Of a stretch of DNA of 64,000 nucleotides, positions 1-12,649 are shown one piece after another. Origin of the DNA: Trileptium ribeirensis (taxonomy: Eukaryota > Nematoda > Enoplea > Enoplida > Thoracostomopsidae); contig JASANE010009921.1 in NCBI GenBank assembly GCA_030248225.1, positions 36,292-100,291 of the forward strand, written 5' to 3'. A model generated the notes under the pieces. The model saw only the letters and a program-made list of their open reading frames with translations, was not told the DNA's origin and did not search any database. Position 1 is the first letter of the stretch. Each line of letters opens with the position of its first letter. A program made the position numbers and the translations under genes.

Positions 1-429
1 CTAAATCATTCGGGTATAAACTAAACATTTCACTTGCGAAATTTCAGCTTATTTCCTGATTTGCTTGATTTCCTGATATTTACAACTTTCCTATTTGTAT
101 ATTTGTACACGGCTTTGAGAATATTCGTTTATTCGGATATCACCCCTTTATGAAAGAATACTGTCAAAAATAATTAATCAAAAGGTGACACTTCACTGAA
201 AGCTTTTAGAATGTGATATGATAATTTGTTTGTTTCAGTTGTATATTTGTCATTTTTGTTACTATCTTAGTATCCATTCGTAAAAGAAAGATCTGCAATG
301 CCGGGTTTTTTGATGTGGAGAGGGTTAGTAGGAAATAGATATGAGAATTTCTAGCGATTTTGAACTGAGATACAAAATCAAATTGTGCTACGAAACCCGT
401 TTAAAACCCGAAGTTTTGTGAATTGATAT
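1..429. other. AT-rich leader with no recognised feature
   Basis: No convincing exon, RNA gene or repeat is seen before the first tandem array. Confidence 0.5.
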
Positions 430-435
430 CATTGT

Positions 436-1725
436 ATGTCTAAATTTGTAGTACTCGGATCGAAACTATTACGAGGTTCGAGATTTAATAAATGTAGTAG
501 AACTGCCGTCACTCTCTGTGTAGTCCTCGGATCGAAACTATTCCGAGGATCGAGATTTAATAATTGTAGTAGAACTGCCGTCACTCTCTGTGTAGTACTC
601 GGATCGAAACTATTCCGAGGTCCGAGATTTAATAATTGTAGTAGAACTGCCACCACTCTCTGTGTAGTACTCGGATCTAAGCTATTCCGAGGTCCGAGAT
701 TTAATAATTGTAGTAGAACTGCCGCCACTCTCTGTGTAGTACGCGGATCTAAGCTATTCCGAGGTCCGAGATTTAATAATTGTAGTAGAACTGCCGCCAC
801 TCTCTGTGTAGTACTCGTATCGAAACTATCCCGAGATCCGAGATTTAATAATTGTAGTAGAACTGCCGCCACTCTCTGTGTAGTACTCGGATCGAAACTA
901 TCCCGAGATCCGAGATTTAATAATTGTAGTAGAACTGCCGCCACTCTCTGTGTAGTACTCGGATCGAAACTATTTCGAGATCCGAGATTTAATAATTGTA
1001 GTAGAACTGCCGCCACTCTCTGTGTAGTACTCGGATCGAAACTATTCCGAGGTCCGAGATTTAATAATTGTAGTAGAACTGCCACCACTCTCTGTGTAGT
1101 ACTCGGATCTAAGCTATTCCGAGGTCCGAGATTTAATAATTGTAGTAGAACTGCCGCCACTCTCTGTGTAGTACGCGGATCTAAGCTATTCCGAGGTCCG
1201 AGATTTAATAATTGTAGTAGAACTGCCGCCACTCTCTGTGTAGTACTCGTATCGAAACTATCCCGAGATCCGAGATTTAATAATTGTAGTAGAACTGCCG
1301 CCACTCTCTGTGTAGTACTCGGATCGAAACTATACCGAGATCCGAGATTTAATAATTGTAGTAGAACTGCCGCCACTCTCTGTGTAGTACTCGGATCGAA
1401 ACTATTTCGAGATCCGAGATTTAATAATTGTAGTAGAACTGCCGCCACTCTCTGTGTAGTACTCGGATCGAAACTATCCCGAGATCCGAGATTTAATAAT
1501 TGTAGTAGAACTGCCGCCACTCTCTGTGTAGTACTGGGATCGAAACTATTCCGAGGTCCGAGATTTAATAATTGTAGTAGAACTGCCGTCACTCTCTGTG
1601 TAGTACTGGGATCGAAACTATTCCGAAGTCCGAGATTTAATAATTGTAGTAGAACTGCCGTCACTCTCTGTGTAGTACTCGGATCGAAATTATTCCGAGG
1701 TCCGAGACTTAATTATTGTAGCAAC
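436..1725. repeat. 72-bp minisatellite, about 18 copies
   Basis: The unit is 72 bp, a multiple of three without stops, so both strands stay open for over 400 codons; this is a by-product of the period. Each unit contains a short inverted pair of the type CTCGGATC / GATCCGAG, so single strands could fold into hairpins. Variants recur at a 432-bp spacing (six units): for example the ACGCGGATCTAAG variant near 733 and again near 1165. This points to a higher-order block duplicated at about 601-1032 and 1033-1464. Confidence 0.95.
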
Positions 1726-2755
1726 TGTCTGTGTCAATGGCTTCACGACAGCCAATGTGATGGTTGTTGAAATAACATATTATTTATGTAACACAAAGCT
1801 CAAAAGATTGTGAATTCGACTCAGTTCTCAAAACTGCGAGGATATAAATACTCAGAATTCAAAATTGAGACTTGTCAACGAGCAACCGTTTTGCAACATA
1901 AACAATCCAAATTAAAATGCATTTTCTGTTGTGCCTAATTTCAGTCACCTGCTCTTGAGCACATTAAGTTTTGCTTGTTAATTTATTTGAAAACGTGCGA
2001 GATGTTCTGATATAGCATTAAACAGGATAAACTGGACACAAGTGCAAAGTCCGGGATATTTCTTCTCTTAAATAATAAAACGATGACTAGTACATAAATA
2101 TATATCTAAACTATCGGAAGAGTCGTTGCATTTCAAGCTATATAAATTATTGCTTAATTAAATTAAATTGTTTTATGTTTGGATACCCAACGCGTCACAT
2201 AAATATCTTACTCAGCAGCTTAGAATTTAGTAATTTGGTTTTACTTTAGTTTCATACACTGTGAAATGATCAGCTTCAAAGTGAAATCAACAGCAATAAT
2301 TGTTAAATGAAGGCCATTACTTGTGGTCGTCGTCATTTCCTTTGTCGCTTGAACTCAAGGCGGTTCCGGCCGATTGTTCCACAAAAATGCCGAACTACCT
2401 ACTTCCTCCGGATGGGACCAAGTAACAGGAGCAGCTCAATGGGGGAAGGGTGGGAAGGAGAGGGCTCATCCACTTTTTACTAACAAACATGAAAACGTGG
2501 AAAGCAACGAGGTTATAACAAAATGAATGTAAATGATGCCTCCAGATTTTTACCGACCCCCTTCACTTTCTAAGGGCATGCGACATCTCTGCGAAGGCGA
2601 AGAAACTTTCGTTCGGCTTTTTTATTACTATATTATCTCAAAATAGCCGACAGTTTAAATGTGACCTGTTGAAATTAACAATCTTTAATAAATTTATCGG
2701 CCGCAGCTACCACTATTTAAAATCACGATTTGGGAACTGAAAAAATCCTAAATTT
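1726..2755. other. Unassigned spacer
   Basis: AT-rich, with a more GC-rich patch around 2340-2480. No exon with convincing splice borders and no repeat was recognised. Confidence 0.4.
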
Positions 2756-2756
2756 T

Positions 2757-3355
2757 CTAAAATAATAAGCCGAAGATGGTTTAAAACTTTAAAATATTCC
2801 TTAGAATACACATCTTATTACTTTAGAAAACCGAAGGCGGTTTTAAACCTAAAATATTCCTGGAATACACATCTTATTATTTTAGAAAACCGAAGGCGAT
2901 TTTAAACTTTAAAATATCCCCTGGAATACACATTTTATTATTTTAGAAAACGCGGCTTTAAATCTAAAATATTCCTGGGATACACATCTTATTATTTTAG
3001 AAAACCAAATGCGGTTTTACACCTTAAATATTTCCTGGAATACACGTCTTATTATTTTAGAAAACCGAAGGCGATTTTAAACATTAAAATATCCCCTGGA
3101 ATACACATCTTGTTAGTTTAGAAAACCAAAGGCGCGTTTAAACCTTAAAACATCCCCTGGAATACCCATCTTATTATTTTAGAAAACCGAAGACGATTTT
3201 AAACCTAATATATCCCTCCCAGAATACACATCTTATTATTTTAGAAAACCAAAGGCGTTTTTAAACCTTAAAATATTCTCTATAATACACATCTTATTAT
3301 TTTAGAAAGCCAAAGCCGGTTTTAAACCTTAAAATCTTCTATGGAATAGAGAGCT
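2757..3355. repeat. Degenerate 59-61-bp tandem repeat, 9-10 copies
   Basis: Units share a TTAGAAAACCRAAGGCG core followed by a TTTAAACCTTAAAATAT block and a GGAATACACATCTTATTA block. Starts of the core lie near 2823, 2882, 2942, 2998, 3057, 3117, 3179, 3240 and 3301. Copies differ by many substitutions and small indels, so this array is older than its neighbours. Confidence 0.9.
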
Positions 3356-3403
3356 TAAAGCAATGGCTTAAAAATAAACAAAAAATCCTAAAAAATTTAA
3401 CTT

Positions 3404-4461
3404 GTTCTCGGTGGTTCATTGTTTTGACCAAACGGCTCAACTAGATATTTATATTAAGTATTTCTATTTAAGTGCTTGTGGCTGCACATACGTTCAACAA
3501 ACTATTTATCGGTGTCGGTGGTTCATTGTTTTGACCAAACGGCTCAACTATATATTTATATTAAGTATTTATATTTAAGTGCTTGTGGCTGCACATACGT
3601 TCAACAAACTATTTATCGGTGTCGGTGGTTCATTGTTTTGACCAAACGGCGCAACTATATATTTATATTAAGTATTTCTATTTAAGTGCTTGTGGCTGCA
3701 CATACGTTCAACAAACTATTTATCGGTGTCGGTGCTTCATTGTTTTGACCAAACGGCTCAACTATATATTTATATTAAGTATTTATATTTAAGTGCTTGT
3801 GGCTGCACATACGTTCAACAAACTATTTATCGGTGTCGGTGGTTCATTGTTTTGACCAAACGGCGCAACTATATATTTATATTAAGTATTTATATTTAAG
3901 TGCTTGTGGCGGCACATACGTTCAACAAACTATTTATCGGTGTCGGTGGTTCATTGTTTTGACCAAACGGCGCAACTATATATTTATATTAAGTATTTAT
4001 ATTTAAGTGCTTGTGGCTGCACATACGTTCAACAAACTATTTATCGGTGTCGGTGGTTCATTGTTTTGACCAAACGGCTCAACTATATATTTATATTAAG
4101 TATTTATATTTAAGTGCTTGTGGCTGCACATACGTTCAACAAACTATTTATCGGTGTCGGTGGTTCATTGTTTTGACCAAACGGCGCAACTATATATTTA
4201 TATTAAGTATTTCTATTTAAGTGCTTGTGGCTGCACATACGTTCAACAAACTATTTATCGGTGTCGGTGGTTCATTGTTTTGACCAAACGGCTCAACTAT
4301 ATATTTATATTAAGTATTTATATTTAAGTGCTTGTGGCTGCACATACGTTCAACAAACTATTTATCGGTGTCGGTGGTTCATTGTTTTGACCAAACGGCG
4401 CAACTATATATTTATATTAAGTATTTATATTTAAGTGCTTGTGGCTGCACATACGTTCAAT
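3404..4461. repeat. 107-bp tandem repeat, about 10 copies
   Basis: Units are nearly identical; the main variation is GGCTCAAC versus GGCGCAAC, roughly alternating between neighbours. The period is not a multiple of three, which yields a ladder of overlapping 69-residue reading frames that are not genes. Confidence 0.95.
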
Positions 4462-5651
4462 AAATTATTTATACCACAGTGAATATACAAATACATATTG
4501 CATAAAACAATGTAAAAATATTTATTAAAGATCTTAAGAAAATAAAATGAAGACATCAAGTAATGACAAATATAGTATTGATACCGTGTGCCTCAAACTG
4601 TAGGCTTAATTTTTTAAAGAAAAAACATCCGTTTTTCATATCGCGGCGAATCTTAGTATAAGGAGATTCCCAATTAAGTGACTTAAAATGACGATAAATT
4701 CGACTTGTATATCCATGACATATTGATCAAGAAGTTTCGTTGAAACTGTGGGATGTATATAACTGCACATTGTGAACATGATATGAACGGATTAAGTTCT
4801 GTGGTGTACAGGCTTAAGGTGCGATTGCTTAACATTGATGTTTGAGCATATATATCTTAATACGGCTAGGAGAACCGGCTCTTCCAAAATATCTTGATCT
4901 TGACGATGTGGTGGTATATCAGACATCCTAACTGGCAATGTGTTACAACAATTTCACCGGACATTATTCTAATTCGGCTTGACATTAAATTTTGATATTC
5001 ATATCTGAAAGCTAACTTTTAGATAAAGTTGTAAACTCTAAACATAACTATAAAATATTTTATTGAGCTATACTAGTGTCCATGGTTTTAAATTTGGGTC
5101 ACACCAGTGTTAACTATATGGCATAATATCTTAGAAACCATGAAAACACTACCTTAGCACTTAGCCGAAACGCCCTTTTAGGGTCTACTAACGACGTCAT
5201 TGGATTATTGCTATCTTTTTTGTAAAGTCTGAAGGTAGTTGCTATTAAAAGTACATTATTGTTTACTAATTGCTTATTGCGATCATTGACCCACTGTAAT
5301 ATGGGCGTTTTTAATTACCGAATTTGAAGTAACTAATTATATACTTTTATTATAAAATTTTGAATTTCGCTGTGCTTTAAAATTTGAATGCTATGATTTT
5401 GTCATATATTATTTACGTTTATGTTTCAAAAATTGTCAATATTACTGTTGTGATGATGTTTTAATGTTAAACGTTTCAAAAGTATATCTGACGCGTTTAA
5501 ATCTACAAAAAGACAAAAAATTAAGCAAATAATACATTAATAATTCCGTAAAATTTTATTCAAATTTTAAAATCTGAAATTTTAAACTTTAATGAACATT
5601 TGAAGTCCGTCGTTTGAAGTGTTGAGAAATCAAGAAAATATATTAACTTAC
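4462..5651. other. AT-rich spacer, no feature seen
   Basis: No coding exon, RNA gene or repeat could be supported here. If the minus-strand exon at 5652-5823 is real, this is its downstream intron. Confidence 0.4.
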
Positions 5652-5823
5652 CTTGTAGTTGTTCCATATCCATCGCTTCACTGTTGTAACGTCGATGATT
5701 TGTTGAACTCGATAAATCCAAACTTGTCAATACCAATAGGGATGCTATGATATTAATGTAGGAGGCTGTTAGTGAAGAAAATGCTAAAATCCTTGGTTCC
5801 ACAGATTTACACAGCTGTTTCAT
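5652..5823 (-). CDS. Putative first coding exon of a secreted or membrane protein
   Basis: I do not recognise the family. An ATG at 5823 opens 57 codons: a short charged start (MKQLCKSVEPR) followed by a hydrophobic stretch of about 20 residues (ILAFSSLTASYINIIASLLV) and then a polar, basic segment with NHRRYNSEAMDMEQLQ. This reads like a signal peptide or signal anchor with the start of a mature chain. The exon stops at a consensus donor, CTACAAG|GTAAGT, in phase 1. The next exon would lie at lower coordinates but none was found before the left edge, so the gene is either broken by the repeats or continues outside the window. The strong donor and hydrophobic start are seen; function is not inferred. 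Confidence 0.4.
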
Positions 5824-5963
5824 GAAGAATTGAATATTAGCCAGAATTGCGTTTTCTCAGGTTACGTAAGTTCATGATTTAAAAATGGATCTATTATATC
5901 GGCATGAAGATACCTTTTTAATTTATAGTCATTTATAAAAATACATTACAATAATATCTTTAT

Positions 5964-6242
5964 TCATATAATTAATGATATGTTTCCTAAAAATAAACAT
6001 ACATATGTATACATGTGACATCGGTGGAAACATCTAGTGTTTGGGATAGATGCGCGAAGTTTCGGGGACACGAAATTGGGACTCATCTTTTCTACCAAAC
6101 TGTTTTGATTATAGCCTCCCGTATTTCTGAGGCATTGACCTTTGCATAACTGCCAAAATTTTATACGCTGAATAGAAACGGTTGGTGGTTTTACTACAGT
6201 TATTGTGTAGTTTTCAGTGATTTTACTGATTGTATTTAACAT
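5964..6242 (-). CDS. Uncertain 92-codon open frame
   Basis: An open minus-strand frame with two close cysteine pairs (LCKGQC and RCFHRC). It lies just upstream, in transcription terms, of the putative exon at 5652-5823 and might be a separate exon or chance. No family recognised, no clear splice borders, and AT-rich composition like the surroundings. Kept only because its residue mix is less biased than most random frames nearby. Confidence 0.15.
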   Translation of the reverse strand: MLNTISKITENYTITVVKPPTVSIQRIKFWQLCKGQCLRNTGGYNQNSLVEKMSPNFVSPKLRASIPNTRCFHRCHMYTYVCLFLGNISLII

Positions 6243-6299
6243 AACCTATTTTAAGAATATATATGAAGGAATGCATTCGAAAATAGCAACAGATTTTGG

Positions 6300-6489
6300 G
6301 GCCAAGTAACCCTGAGGAATGTTACGTTATAACAATAGAAAAAAGAATATTTTAGAGCGGGGGTTCTGGGCTTAGGCTTAGTGTATGTCTTATGTAAGGA
6401 CATTAGCTTAGGCTGCCTAAAACTTAGTCTGAGTATACAGAGATTGGCATGGCCTGCATTTATTTACGCCCATCAGGGTTACTCAGGCC
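6300..6489. mobile_element. MITE copy 1 (TIR GGCC..AGTAACCCTGA)
   Basis: The ends are inverted copies: GGCCAAGTAACCCTGA on the left and TCAGGGTTACTCAGGCC on the right. The inside carries the GGGCTTAGGCTTAGTG / TTAGCTTAGGCT block that is also found in the element at 15869-16086. No coding capacity. The superfamily is not identified and no clear target duplication was seen. Confidence 0.65.
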
Positions 6490-6499
6490 ATATTTTGTA

Positions 6500-7430
6500 T
6501 CAATTTGAGCGACATTGTGCTTTCGAAAACGATTAAAATTTTCAGATCTACATTAATGCTTTTCAGGAACCGTTGGGACAACACCTTATTTTCTACTTTA
6601 TATATAACAAGGCAAAAAGTTGTAACAAAATACAAACAACTGGAACAATGCACAGAAATGCTACAGATAAGTGAACATCCAACCCGGACAAAATATTAAG
6701 TTGTTTGGATATGACCACAACGCAGTTTAAAATTTCAGGTAAAATGGAAGCAATCCATCAATCAATCCATTTCGAATTTTAACGGAAAAACGCTGACTAA
6801 ATGTGGGTTTATTTTCCATTGTTCCCTTTGTGAAGTTATATACAAATCAGAGTACCCCATCGGAGAAGGAATAAGAAAACATAGCCGAACTGGACTAGAT
6901 CTAGTTGGGTTATAGATGACGAGTACAAAAATAATAGATTTTCACTTACATCCTTGGGCTTTGGTTAAATGGTTTTAGGATTCCGGACTTATATTTCCCA
7001 GTTGTCAGCCAATATAGCAGCAACCGGAAAGCTATATGTATCCTGCATGTTTAAGCAATAGTTGTTAAATTGGTTTTTTATTACGAAGCTACATATGATC
7101 AAGCAAAGTTTTATTAAAAAATTATTATCCAAAATATTACTTTTAACCCGCGATGCCTTCGCAGGTTAATATATATATACTGCGAAATCCGTGTTAGTGA
7201 TAGATGTATGCGATGAAATGTTGTATAAATTGCCTAAATTTAAGTCAAGGCGCTCAACCTGTTACTAGATTACAAACGAAAACTCCAAGGTTTGTTCGGA
7301 TTTTGGCTCAGATTATCAGTTTTATGTTCAACACAAGTCCTCCACTTTGGAAGCGATACCTTTACGTGTTGCTACCTAAATAAGTAATATTCTCGGTGAA
7401 AAATTTTTGTTCAATCTATTTACTTATTAT
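6500..7430. other. Unassigned spacer
   Basis: A 64-codon plus-strand frame (6505-6699) is present but has no support as a gene. Otherwise nothing recognisable. Confidence 0.35.
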
Positions 7431-7431
7431 G

Positions 7432-8880
7432 AAGTTTACAAGTGAACGCATCTATGTTTGGGTGACACACATGTTTACAAGTGAACACATCTATGTTTGG
7501 GTGACACACATGTTTACAAGTGAACGCATCTATGTTTGGGTGACACACATGTTTACAAGTGAACGCATCTATTTTTGGGTGACACACATGTTTACAAGTG
7601 AACGCATCTATGTTTGGGTGACACACATGTTTACAAGTGAACGCATCTATGTTTGGGTGACACACATGTTTACAAGTGAACGCATCTATGTTTGGGTGAC
7701 ACACATGTTTACAAGTGAACGCATCTATGTTTGGGTGACACACATGTTTACAAGTGAACGCATCTATGTTTGGGTGACACACATGTATCCAAGAGACCGC
7801 ATGTATGTTTGGGTGACACACATGTTTACAAGTGAACGCATCTATGTTTGGGTGACACACATGTTTACAAGTGAACGCATCTATGTTTGGGTGACACACA
7901 TGTTTACAAGTGAACGCATCTATGTTTGGGTGACACACATGTTTACAAGTGAACGCATCTATGTTTGGGTGACACACATGTTTACAAGTGAACGCATCTA
8001 TGTTTGGGTGACACACATGTTTACAAGTGAACGCATCTATGTTTGGGTGACACACATGTTTACAAGTGAACGCATCTATGTTTGGGTGACACACATGTTT
8101 ACAAGTGAACGCATCTATGTTTGGGTGACACACATGTTTACAAGTGAACGCATCTATGTTTGGGTGACACACATGTTTACAAGTGAACGCATCTATGTTT
8201 GGGTGACACACATGTTTACAAGTGAACGCATCTATGTTTGGGTGACACACATGTTTACAAGTGAACGCATCTATGTTTGGGTGACACACATGTTTACAAG
8301 TGAACGCATCTATGTTTGGGTGCACACACATGTTGACAAGTGAACGCATCTATGTTTGGGTGACACACATGTTTACAAGTGAACGCATCTATGTTTGGGT
8401 GACACACATGTTTACAAGTGAACGCATCTATGTTTGGGTGACACACATGTTTACAAGTGAACGCATCTATGTTTGGGTGACACACATGTTTACAAGTGAA
8501 CGCATCTATGTTTGGGTGACACACATGTTTACAAGTGAACGCATCTATGTTTGGGTGCACACTAGTTTACAAGTGAACGCATCTATGTTTGGGTGACACA
8601 CATGTTTACAAGTGAACGCATCTATGTTTGGGTGACACACATGTTTACAAGTGAACGCATCTATGTTTGGGTGACACACATGTTTACAAGTGAACGCATC
8701 TATGTTTGGGTGACACACATGTTTACAAGTGAACGCATCTATGTTTGGGTGACACACATGTTTACAAGTGAACGCATCTATGTTTGGGTGACACACATGT
8801 TTACAAGTGAACGCATCTATGTTTGGGTGACACACATGTTTACAAGTGAACGCATCTATGTTTGGATGACACACATGTTT
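7432..8880. repeat. 39-bp tandem repeat, about 37 near-identical copies
   Basis: The unit is TTTACAAGTGAACGCATCTA plus TGTTTGGGTGACACACATG. It is 13 codons without stops, so both strands stay open: 13-residue repeats FTSERIYVWVTHM on plus and a Cys/His-rich one on minus. Two slips of a base or so (near 8321 and 8561) break both frames, and one divergent unit sits at 7783-7821. The near-identity implies recent expansion or homogenisation. Confidence 0.95.
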
Positions 8881-8889
8881 CGGAGGCCG

Positions 8890-9710
8890 CCATGATACTG
8901 GAAGATTACGTTGGCCGAGACTCTTATAGGCATATCGGAATTGTTCAAGACCAAATTAGTCGCTAGAATCTGCATATTTTTTGGCATCAGAAAGCTTTGC
9001 TTGGCAACAATGCGTATTGTTCAGCACTGTACGGTAGCATACTAGAGGCTTATAGACCTTGTATCGAAAAAAATAGCAAAAGATATTTTGTACAAATATG
9101 TCTTTTTTTTCTAAGAAAGAAAACGCACATGCAACAAGTCGTACTAATTAATATTTAACCAATTTCATAGTATCTGTACTTGGACTCAAGCGTAGTGTAT
9201 AATGAAACGGCAAATGATGGTCTAAATACTGTAGTATGTTGACATTCGATATTGCTTATACAGTCTCATATATAATACCGGTCTGAAGTTAGCAGACTAT
9301 AATAATTGTCTCAAATAAATTGATTCTCGTTCAATCGTATAGATTTGGCTACGGTATGGTTTGTGAAAATAGATTTAAATTGAAATTATTATGAAGAATT
9401 TATTAAGTGAGAAACTGTATAAGAAATTATACAATTTGAAGAAAGTATATATGTCAATTCCTAACGGCTCATCTATGAATGTTCCGTACGTTGTGGTAAA
9501 TTATTATTCTTTCCCCCAACATAGTTTGACAGTGCAAAAGCGCAAATTGAGTGATAGCGGATCTTAGAAGATTATAAACGTTTCTCTTAGTATGAAACTT
9601 AATTTTCGAGAAATCTGTATATATATCATCTCAGTTGTATAAACATATATAGTTTTACACTTAATTTTGCAATGAATAATTCAATCTGTCAACATATAGG
9701 GTGTAAAATC
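8890..9710. other. Unassigned AT-rich spacer
   Basis: No exon, RNA gene or repeat supported. Confidence 0.35.
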
Positions 9711-10046
9711 ATTAGGAACAGTTATTTTTTGTCAAAGTTAATAAGCTGACGTGAAGCCAAGCCTGCGTTCTACAGTGATCCATTTCAAGTAAAAGAACGG
9801 TTTACCAACTAGTATTAAATTTAGATTTGGGGACAAAAACGAAATTAAAAAACCAAAATATGAACAGTTTCGCTATTTAAAATTAGGAACAGTTATTTTT
9901 GTCAAAGTTAATAAGCTGACGTGAAGCCAAGCCTGCGTTCTACAGTGTTCCATTTCAAGCAAAAGAACAGTTTACCAACTAGTATTAAATTTAGGTTTGG
10001 GGACGAAAACGAAATTAAAAAAACCAAAATATGAACAGTTTCGCTA
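9711..10046. repeat. Two-copy 171-bp direct repeat
   Basis: Copies at 9711-9881 and 9882-10046 both begin ATTAGGAACAGTTATTTTT and end near GAACAGTTTCGCTA, with few differences. No coding potential. Confidence 0.85.
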
Positions 10047-11659
10047 GCCAAAATATCCGAGTTTGTTAATTTAAGATCTTTCAATATTAACTTCTGACTC
10101 CTGGACTGATGGGTTTATAAATAGGCTTTACCCCTTTCAAACCCACTGAGGCTAAATGTCCAAGCAGCGCGCACTACGCTGAGTCGCCTCAAGTAAATTC
10201 ATCGTGTGCTGTATGCTTGCACGTGTATTGTTCGTTAGCGCAGTTTTTTTATATAAACAAGCTTCAGCAAATACAGCTACGCGGTGCTTGAGTTTGTCAA
10301 ACATTGAACGATAAACAAATTAATTGTGGAATGAAACTTTTTAATTTAATAAAAAATTCTCGTACACACAGCCGATTCGCCAGTTGATGCGTGGTGTTGA
10401 GGGCAAACATAGTAGTTCCTGGTCATACAAACTTCACGCTGTGGTTATCATTGCGATTAAAAGATCGTTTACAGCAATATAACTGTGTATCATACCTGTG
10501 CCTGGATCATAAAATTTTTTTATAAGAATCGACGCATACGACATTAAACTATACGCTGCGATATTGTAAATTTGTGATCAGTCAAATCTAAACAAAACTT
10601 GTATTCGCATAATTGTACAATGGTATTCGTCCGCTGATTTTTCTTATCTTCACATCATATCATTATTTTTTCCATATATTATTGCATCAAATACTTCACA
10701 TCAATCGAAAATTGGATTTTTAATCGATACAGAAGCTATAAATTAAGATAATTGATAGGTTTGCGCGTCACGACACCATCGAATTTGGTGGCCTTTTGAA
10801 ATATTTAAAAGCTAAAAATTAATTTGAATTTTTAGAAAATCATTTCCGTATATACCTGTTCAAAAATTGAAAAAACCATATGATTTCAGACCATTGCAAA
10901 AAGATACATTTAGATATTTTTTTCTATATTATTAAATTTTTATACTAAGAATTGTTGACGTCAAGTACTGTCGAATCGAAAATTGGTATATCGCAGTTGA
11001 TTTTTGCATATTGATGGGATTTCGCTTCAAAAAAGAGGCAGCGATCTTAGAACGGTGTGAGTATCTGCAATATATTCTGTATTTTTAGACATCATGCTGA
11101 AAAGTTTAGGCGTGTTATATTAGATAACAATGCATACATTTTAACCTACGCATTATACCATGAGTCTAAATGTATATTGAGAATCAATACTTTAACTGAG
11201 AGTTTATCCTCTACTGTACGTGCGTGATCGTACTTGTCTCTGCACGAGGTTCCAGAGAAGTCCAACAACACCCCTAAATGACCCGGTGACTAGTGTACAA
11301 GAGCCGTAGCCGAACGATTCAGGCTTATTTCATCAACGAGGCGAATGTTTATTCAAAATGTTGTACGAAATAAACATTAATTTATGTATGAAAGAGTTAA
11401 GCAATTCAAGCTGTAAATAAATCTACATTATATAAAATATTACCCGCGATATTCCAAGACAGAGAAAATAAAACGTAAATATTCCTAGATCGTTCTATTA
11501 ACATCTCATAATACCAACCACCTTTTCCTTGTACATGAAATATTTATGATCGTATCAATATTTTTTTGCATTATATTAGGATCCAATATATGTGAGCAAC
11601 ACCATCGAACGTAGAATAGAATCTCAGATGGGCAAAATACATTTACGTTTTGTGTAAAT
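10047..11659. other. Unassigned AT-rich spacer
   Basis: Nothing beyond scattered short frames; no exon or element termini recognised. Confidence 0.35.
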
Positions 11660-12580
11660 GACCAGGCTTTCATTCATAGAGCACATATCAATTGTGCAAA
11701 TACAGCAATATACACCGAAATAATCTACACAATTTCCAGAAAATGTTCCCTTCAAAACACATGTAAATGACCAGTAGTTCATAGATCACATGTGCATCAC
11801 ACAATTTCCAGAAAATGTACCTTCAAAACACATGTAAATGACCAGTAGTTCATATATCACATGTGCATTACACAATTTCCAGAAAATGTGCCCTTCAAAA
11901 CACATGTAAATGACCAGTAGTTCATAGATCACATGTTCATCACATAATTTCCAGAAAATGTACCTTCAAAACACATGTAAATAACCAGTAGTTCATATAT
12001 CACATGTGCATTACACAATTTCCAGAAAATGTACCCTTCAAAACACATGTAAATGACCAGTAGTTCATAGATGACATGTGCATCACACAATTTCCGGAAA
12101 ATGTACCCTTCAAAACACATGTAAATGACCAGTAGTTCATAGATCACATGTGCATTACACAATTTCCAGAAAATGTATCTTCCAAAACACATGTAAATGA
12201 CCAGTAGTTCATATATCACATGTGCATTACACAATTTCCAGAAAATGTACCCTTCAAAACACATGTAAATGACCAGTAGTTCATAGATCACATGTGCATC
12301 ACACAATTTCCGGAAAATGTACCCTTCAAAACACATGTAAATGACCAGTAGTTCATAGATCACATGTGCAGTGCACAATTTCCAGAAAATGTATCTTCCA
12401 AAACACATGTAAATGACCAGTAGTTCATAGATCACATGTGCATTACACAATTTCCAGAAAATGTATCTTCCAAAACACATGTAAATGACCAGTAGTTTAT
12501 AGATCACATGTCAATTCTGCAAATACAGCAACATATGTACTGAAATAACGTACACAATTGCCAGAATTGTACCTTCTAAC
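11660..12580. repeat. 71-72-bp tandem array with duplicated flanks
   Basis: About 11 units containing ACACAATTTCCAGAAAATGT, CAAAACACATGTAAATGACC and AGTAGTTCATAGATCACATG. Units alternate between an ACCCTTC and a TCTTCC variant. The sequences on either side of the array (near 11690 and 12510, both with CAATT.TGCAAATACAGCAA) are themselves copies of each other, as if the array grew inside a duplicated segment. The minus-strand 192-codon frame is a by-product of the 72-bp period. Confidence 0.9.
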
Positions 12581-12649
12581 ATTGGTATTAAAACCGATAT
12601 ACACATTATAACTGTATATATGTTGTATAAATGCAAAAATGAACAAAAA

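Noticed and set aside
429..1770. Two proteins of over 400 residues on opposite strands made of 24-residue repeats
   Set aside because: The frames exist because the 72-bp unit is a multiple of three without stops on either strand; no start context, splice sites or non-repeat domain supports a gene.
3476..4434. Ladder of 69-residue frames every 107 bp
   Set aside because: Overlapping readings of a 107-bp tandem repeat in shifting frames.
7396..8895. Repeat proteins on both strands of the 39-bp array
   Set aside because: Same artefact; both strands are open and both break at the same indels.
11929..12507. 192-residue minus-strand repeat protein
   Set aside because: By-product of a 72-bp tandem unit.
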